Positions 61,556 to 64,000 of a stretch of 64,000 bases of DNA are shown piece after piece; position 1 is the first letter of the stretch; the number at the start of each line of letters is the position of its first letter. A program made the translations under genes and the position numbers. The notes under the pieces were generated by a model. That model saw only the letters and a list, made by a program, of their open reading frames with translations, had not been told where the DNA came from and did no database searches. The stretch lies in assembly GCA_010015805.1 (NCBI GenBank), contig ML978121.1:2480001-2544000 (forward strand), written 5' to 3'. The stretch is from Rhizodiscina lignyota. Taxonomy: Eukaryota; Ascomycota; Dothideomycetes; Aulographales; Rhizodiscinaceae.

Positions 61556-62656
61556 TCACCTCCGATGCAATTCCTTCGACTTCTTCCTGTCTAGTCTGCG
61601 GTTAACAGCGCCCAAGACTACTTTAAGCACCCCTTCGCCGGACAGTGGTTCGTCGCCCTCGCCAGTGTAAGGAACCGTGTCCACAATGTCGCGCAGATCA
61701 TCACCGCCAGCGAGCTCAGCCAGTTCGTCATCTAGCTGCTTCAAGTGCTCGCGGGCACCAGGCTCCTTGCCGACCTGGAAGAACTGAATGCCGACTTGCC
61801 ATGCTGGCGCATCGAATTTGTCGAGCTTCTTAGCAGCGTTAATGATAACACTCTCGACGTCATCGCTCGGTTCGCCATCGGTAATGACAATGATGTTAAG
61901 GGGCTTCGTGCCATCGGGATTAGCCTGATAGCGGTTCAAGTACGGCTTGAGAAGCTGATTGAGGCGCTGGCCAGTCGGAGTTCCGTACTGTGGTCGCACG
62001 GTAGAGAAGATTTCGCGCACAGTAGCTAGATCCTTGACACCCTGGAAGAACGGGTTGTCTGGCGCGTTAAGGAAATAGATGTCGATTCCGTCGGCATCAT
62101 GCTGCGTGCAGATGGGCGTAATAGTTTCGAGCGCGCCCTTCGTCTCCCGCCAGGAGCGACCGGCCATGCTGCCGGAGTCATCGATTAAGAAAACTGTGTC
62201 GAAGCTGCTAAGGAAGGCATAGCGATCATCTGCAGTCGCAGCTGAAGTTGACGATGTTTGCTCGCTTGAGCTAGTCGCCACAGGAGCGCTGTTAACTGGA
62301 GCCGCCGGAGTGTACGCTGGTGGCGGCTCATTCGACGGAACTGTAAAGGCGTTCATGCCGGGTCGGTCTTTGAAATTGTTAGAAGCTAGTTCCATATAAG
62401 TAGAGGCTTTGAACTCACCTGGTCGCCTCGTCGACGGAGCTGTCGAATTGTGGCGATTTGCGTTTCTAGCGTTGTTCAAATCTATTGGAGATTTGAAGCT
62501 TGGTTCTTTAGATTTTGATCCGGAGAGCTTGTGCTTTAAGCTCCCGAGAATGCTGTTCCTTGATGACATGCCACTGCTCGTTCGCCGCGGAAGGCTAGTT
62601 GCAGGAGAGTTGCATGAAGAGTTAAAGAGGTGAGAAGTATTTACGATGGTCGACAT
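61556..62656 (-). CDS. von Willebrand factor A-domain protein with PPxY motif
   Basis: Two exons, complement(62419..62656, 61556..62367), 349 residues. The first ATG is 62656; upstream the frame continues only through a TTG. The 51-nt intron (GTGAGT ... TCTAAC ... AAAG) has no stop codon and is a multiple of three, so retention would add 17 residues in frame. The Ser/Arg/Asn-rich N-terminus leads to P-P-P-A-Y (94-98), a PPxY motif of the type bound by Rsp5/Nedd4 WW domains. The vWA domain (about 134-335) holds a complete MIDAS: D142-x-S144-x-S146, and T-D-G-E downstream. Its role is unknown; in fungi such proteins are widespread and metal-dependent binding is expected. Confidence 0.85.
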   Translation of the reverse strand: MSTIVNTSHLFNSSCNSPATSLPRRTSSGMSSRNSILGSLKHKLSGSKSKEPSFKSPIDLNNARNANRHNSTAPSTRRPGEFKASTYMELASNNFKDRPGMNAFTVPSNEPPPAYTPAAPVNSAPVATSSSEQTSSTSAATADDRYAFLSSFDTVFLIDDSGSMAGRSWRETKGALETITPICTQHDADGIDIYFLNAPDNPFFQGVKDLATVREIFSTVRPQYGTPTGQRLNQLLKPYLNRYQANPDGTKPLNIIVITDGEPSDDVESVIINAAKKLDKFDAPAWQVGIQFFQVGKEPGAREHLKQLDDELAELAGGDDLRDIVDTVPYTGEGDEPLSGEGVLKVVLGAVNRRLDRKKSKELHRR

Positions 62657-63359
62657 TGTGACACAGATTTTAAGCAAACACCGGTAGTGTGGCTCTTGCT
62701 TGCGGGGAAAGTCAGGTGGACTTGCTGTTATTTGTCTTGTGAAAATAAGTGCATGATTGTTGGTGAAGCCAACCTACCTTTATACATAACTACATAGTCG
62801 CCCCTTCTTCACGAAATGGGCATCATGATACGATCGCGTGCTCGAGGCAATGCAGAGGGCGAATATGCCTTGAGCGTACCAATCCCAACAGTGATAAGCT
62901 TTGAACCGCCGATACCCTTCATAATTCCCTCAAGGTGGACCTGGGCGTCTATCCGATGTTCTTTGTTGCGGCTCAGCCTCGTCACGTGAAATTTTAGTGA
63001 GCCACAATTAAGGCGGTGCATCGAGTAATGGGAGCCTGACTCCTGCAGCGCCACTATCAGGCTCCGCTTTGAATTCTGTGCCTTGTCTTGTCTCGTGTGG
63101 GGTACAGCCTGTGCACAGAGCCGAGTGGCTGGGTCGGGACCATTTGACCGAAAGAATTGTGAGGCTTCATCCACCCCCTTGATAATTTCCGGGTGACATG
63201 GCACAATGGCGCTATGTTATCATCCAGGGTCTCAAAAGCACGTTTTATGAATTGTCTGTGGCCTCATGGGCGGAGTCTATTGACAAGGCTTTGTGATAGA
63301 AGAGCAGGAAACCAGCCTTATCTGTGCAGGCGTATTCTCTCTGACAAATGCAGAGCAAC
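62657..63359. other. intergenic region
   Basis: About 700 bp. An open frame of about 130 codons on the minus strand (62809-63204) starts with GTG and shows no domain. No gene is called. Confidence 0.4.
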
Positions 63360-63949
63360 CTACACATCTCTGGAGGTCCAATCTCTTGTAACAGCCGTAA
63401 ACATGTCTCTGATATTGAGATGCCTCGTGAGGCACAAACTTCCGTGACCACGGTCACTGCCTGCCCTCGGTCTGCTACTCATCATCGAAGCGTTCCATAT
63501 GACCGGCCGCTTTGCATCGGTCCAGCTATAGTCTGCCCTACGGGCATCCCAACAGTCCGCACAAATTCCAATATCTATGTTTGCCGTATCAAGGCTGAGA
63601 TAGCGCTGGATATGATCAAGCAACGGCAAAAGCCTGCCTCGTAGGCCGCAATGCTTGTGATTCGTATCGATTTGGTATTCAGGGCATTGTCGCAGTGTGT
63701 CTATCAGGCGCTCGATGTCGCCTTGGTATTGCATCGGCCCATCTGGATTGAAGATAGAGCCTCGCAGAGGAAGCGTGTCAAGGCGATGGAAGAACCGCAT
63801 CATTTCGCCGAGTTGGAAAGAATCGCATTGAAGGGAGGAATCGTAGCCGAGTTTACATTGGCGCTCACCGTGGGTATAGAGCCTGAGAAAATGCGTTTGG
63901 ATGGATTGTAGGGTATCGAGGATGTATTCTCGACGCTGTATCATTTCCT
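63360..63949 (-). CDS. 3' part of truncated gene, possible BTB-type protein
   Basis: The terminal exon runs from an acceptor after GCTAAT...TTTCAG (63950) to TAG at 63360, about 196 codons. The intron upstream would have its donor at the last bases of the window (GTATCAAG at 63999), so earlier exons lie beyond the right edge. An in-frame TAA inside that intron supports splicing rather than initiation at 63944. The protein has C-D-S-F-Q-L-G-E-M-M-R-F-F-H-R-L, L-R-Q-C-P-E-Y-Q-I, H-K-H-C-G-L-R-G-R-L, and I-C-A-D-C-W-D-A-R-R-A-D-Y. These resemble the C-terminal half of fungal BTB/POZ-domain proteins, where the BTB domain would sit upstream. This family call is from memory of the pattern only. The exact 3' end is uncertain. 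Confidence 0.5.
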
Positions 63950-64000
63950 CTGAAACGAATTAGCTGTATCATTCACCAGAAACCTCGATATCTTGATACC

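Noticed and set aside
62809-63204. Minus-strand open frame of about 131 codons
   Set aside because: It starts with GTG and has no early ATG, domain or splice partner, so a real gene is not supported.

Overview
The window is nuclear DNA of a filamentous ascomycete (Pezizomycotina). Genes are broken by short introns, mostly 46-76 nt, with GT...AG ends and CTAAC/CTRAY-like branch sites. Intergenic gaps are compact and neighbouring genes often lie on opposite strands. The gene set is fungal: PAN3, SAGA subunit Spt8, an Hrr1/ZNFX1-type helicase, a Bph1-like BEACH protein, a DUF7918-type protein, and a GH51 arabinofuranosidase with a signal peptide. Dothideomycetes (Capnodiales/Mycosphaerellales) is my best guess from overall character, but this is inference. 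I saw no tRNA, rRNA, CRISPR or intact transposon.

Layout. 0.5-2.2 kb: a possible relic exon (+) and an orphan coiled-coil gene (-). 3.7-8.5 kb: PAN3 (-), divergent from a UBX-domain ERAD-type protein (+). 8.7-11.2 kb: secreted GH51 alpha-L-arabinofuranosidase (-). 12.4-14.5 kb: SPT8 (-). 16.3-20.3 kb: Hrr1/ZNFX1-like RNA helicase (+). 20.7-22.2 kb: probable mitochondrial helical-repeat protein (-), divergent from SYF2 (+). 24.0-25.7 kb: DUF7918-type gene (+). 27.1-29.2 kb: aquaglyceroporin with a long N-terminal extension (+). 29.7-30.2 kb: IST3/RBMX2 (-), divergent from dynein light intermediate chain (+, 30.6-32.5 kb). 33.6-41.5 kb: very large BEACH/WD40 protein (-). 42.3-44.1 kb: subtilisin-like protease (+). 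46.5-50.3 kb: cohesin SMC3 (+). 52.1-52.3 kb: small secreted cysteine-rich peptide (+). 52.9-53.9 kb: Bax-inhibitor family protein (+). 54.6-56.5 kb: ceramide synthase (+). 57.3-58.8 kb: 2OG-Fe(II) oxygenase (-). 59.7-60.5 kb: unidentified protein (+). 61.6-62.7 kb: vWA-domain protein (-). 63.4 kb to the end: 3' part of a truncated gene (-).

Most genes are conserved housekeeping functions in RNA metabolism (PAN3, SYF2, IST3, Hrr1-like helicase), chromatin and chromosome work (SPT8, SMC3), and membranes and trafficking (UBX protein, BEACH protein, dynein LIC, ceramide synthase, Bax inhibitor). They do not form a pathway cluster. The accessory signals most worth follow-up are the Kex2-type cysteine-rich peptide at 52.1 kb, the aquaglyceroporin with altered pore motifs at 27.1-29.2 kb, cryptic coding remnants around 44.7-45.4 kb and 0.5-0.7 kb, and a perfect 20-bp palindrome downstream of SMC3. 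Exon boundaries below were read by hand from splice signals and frame continuity, and lengths are my own counts.
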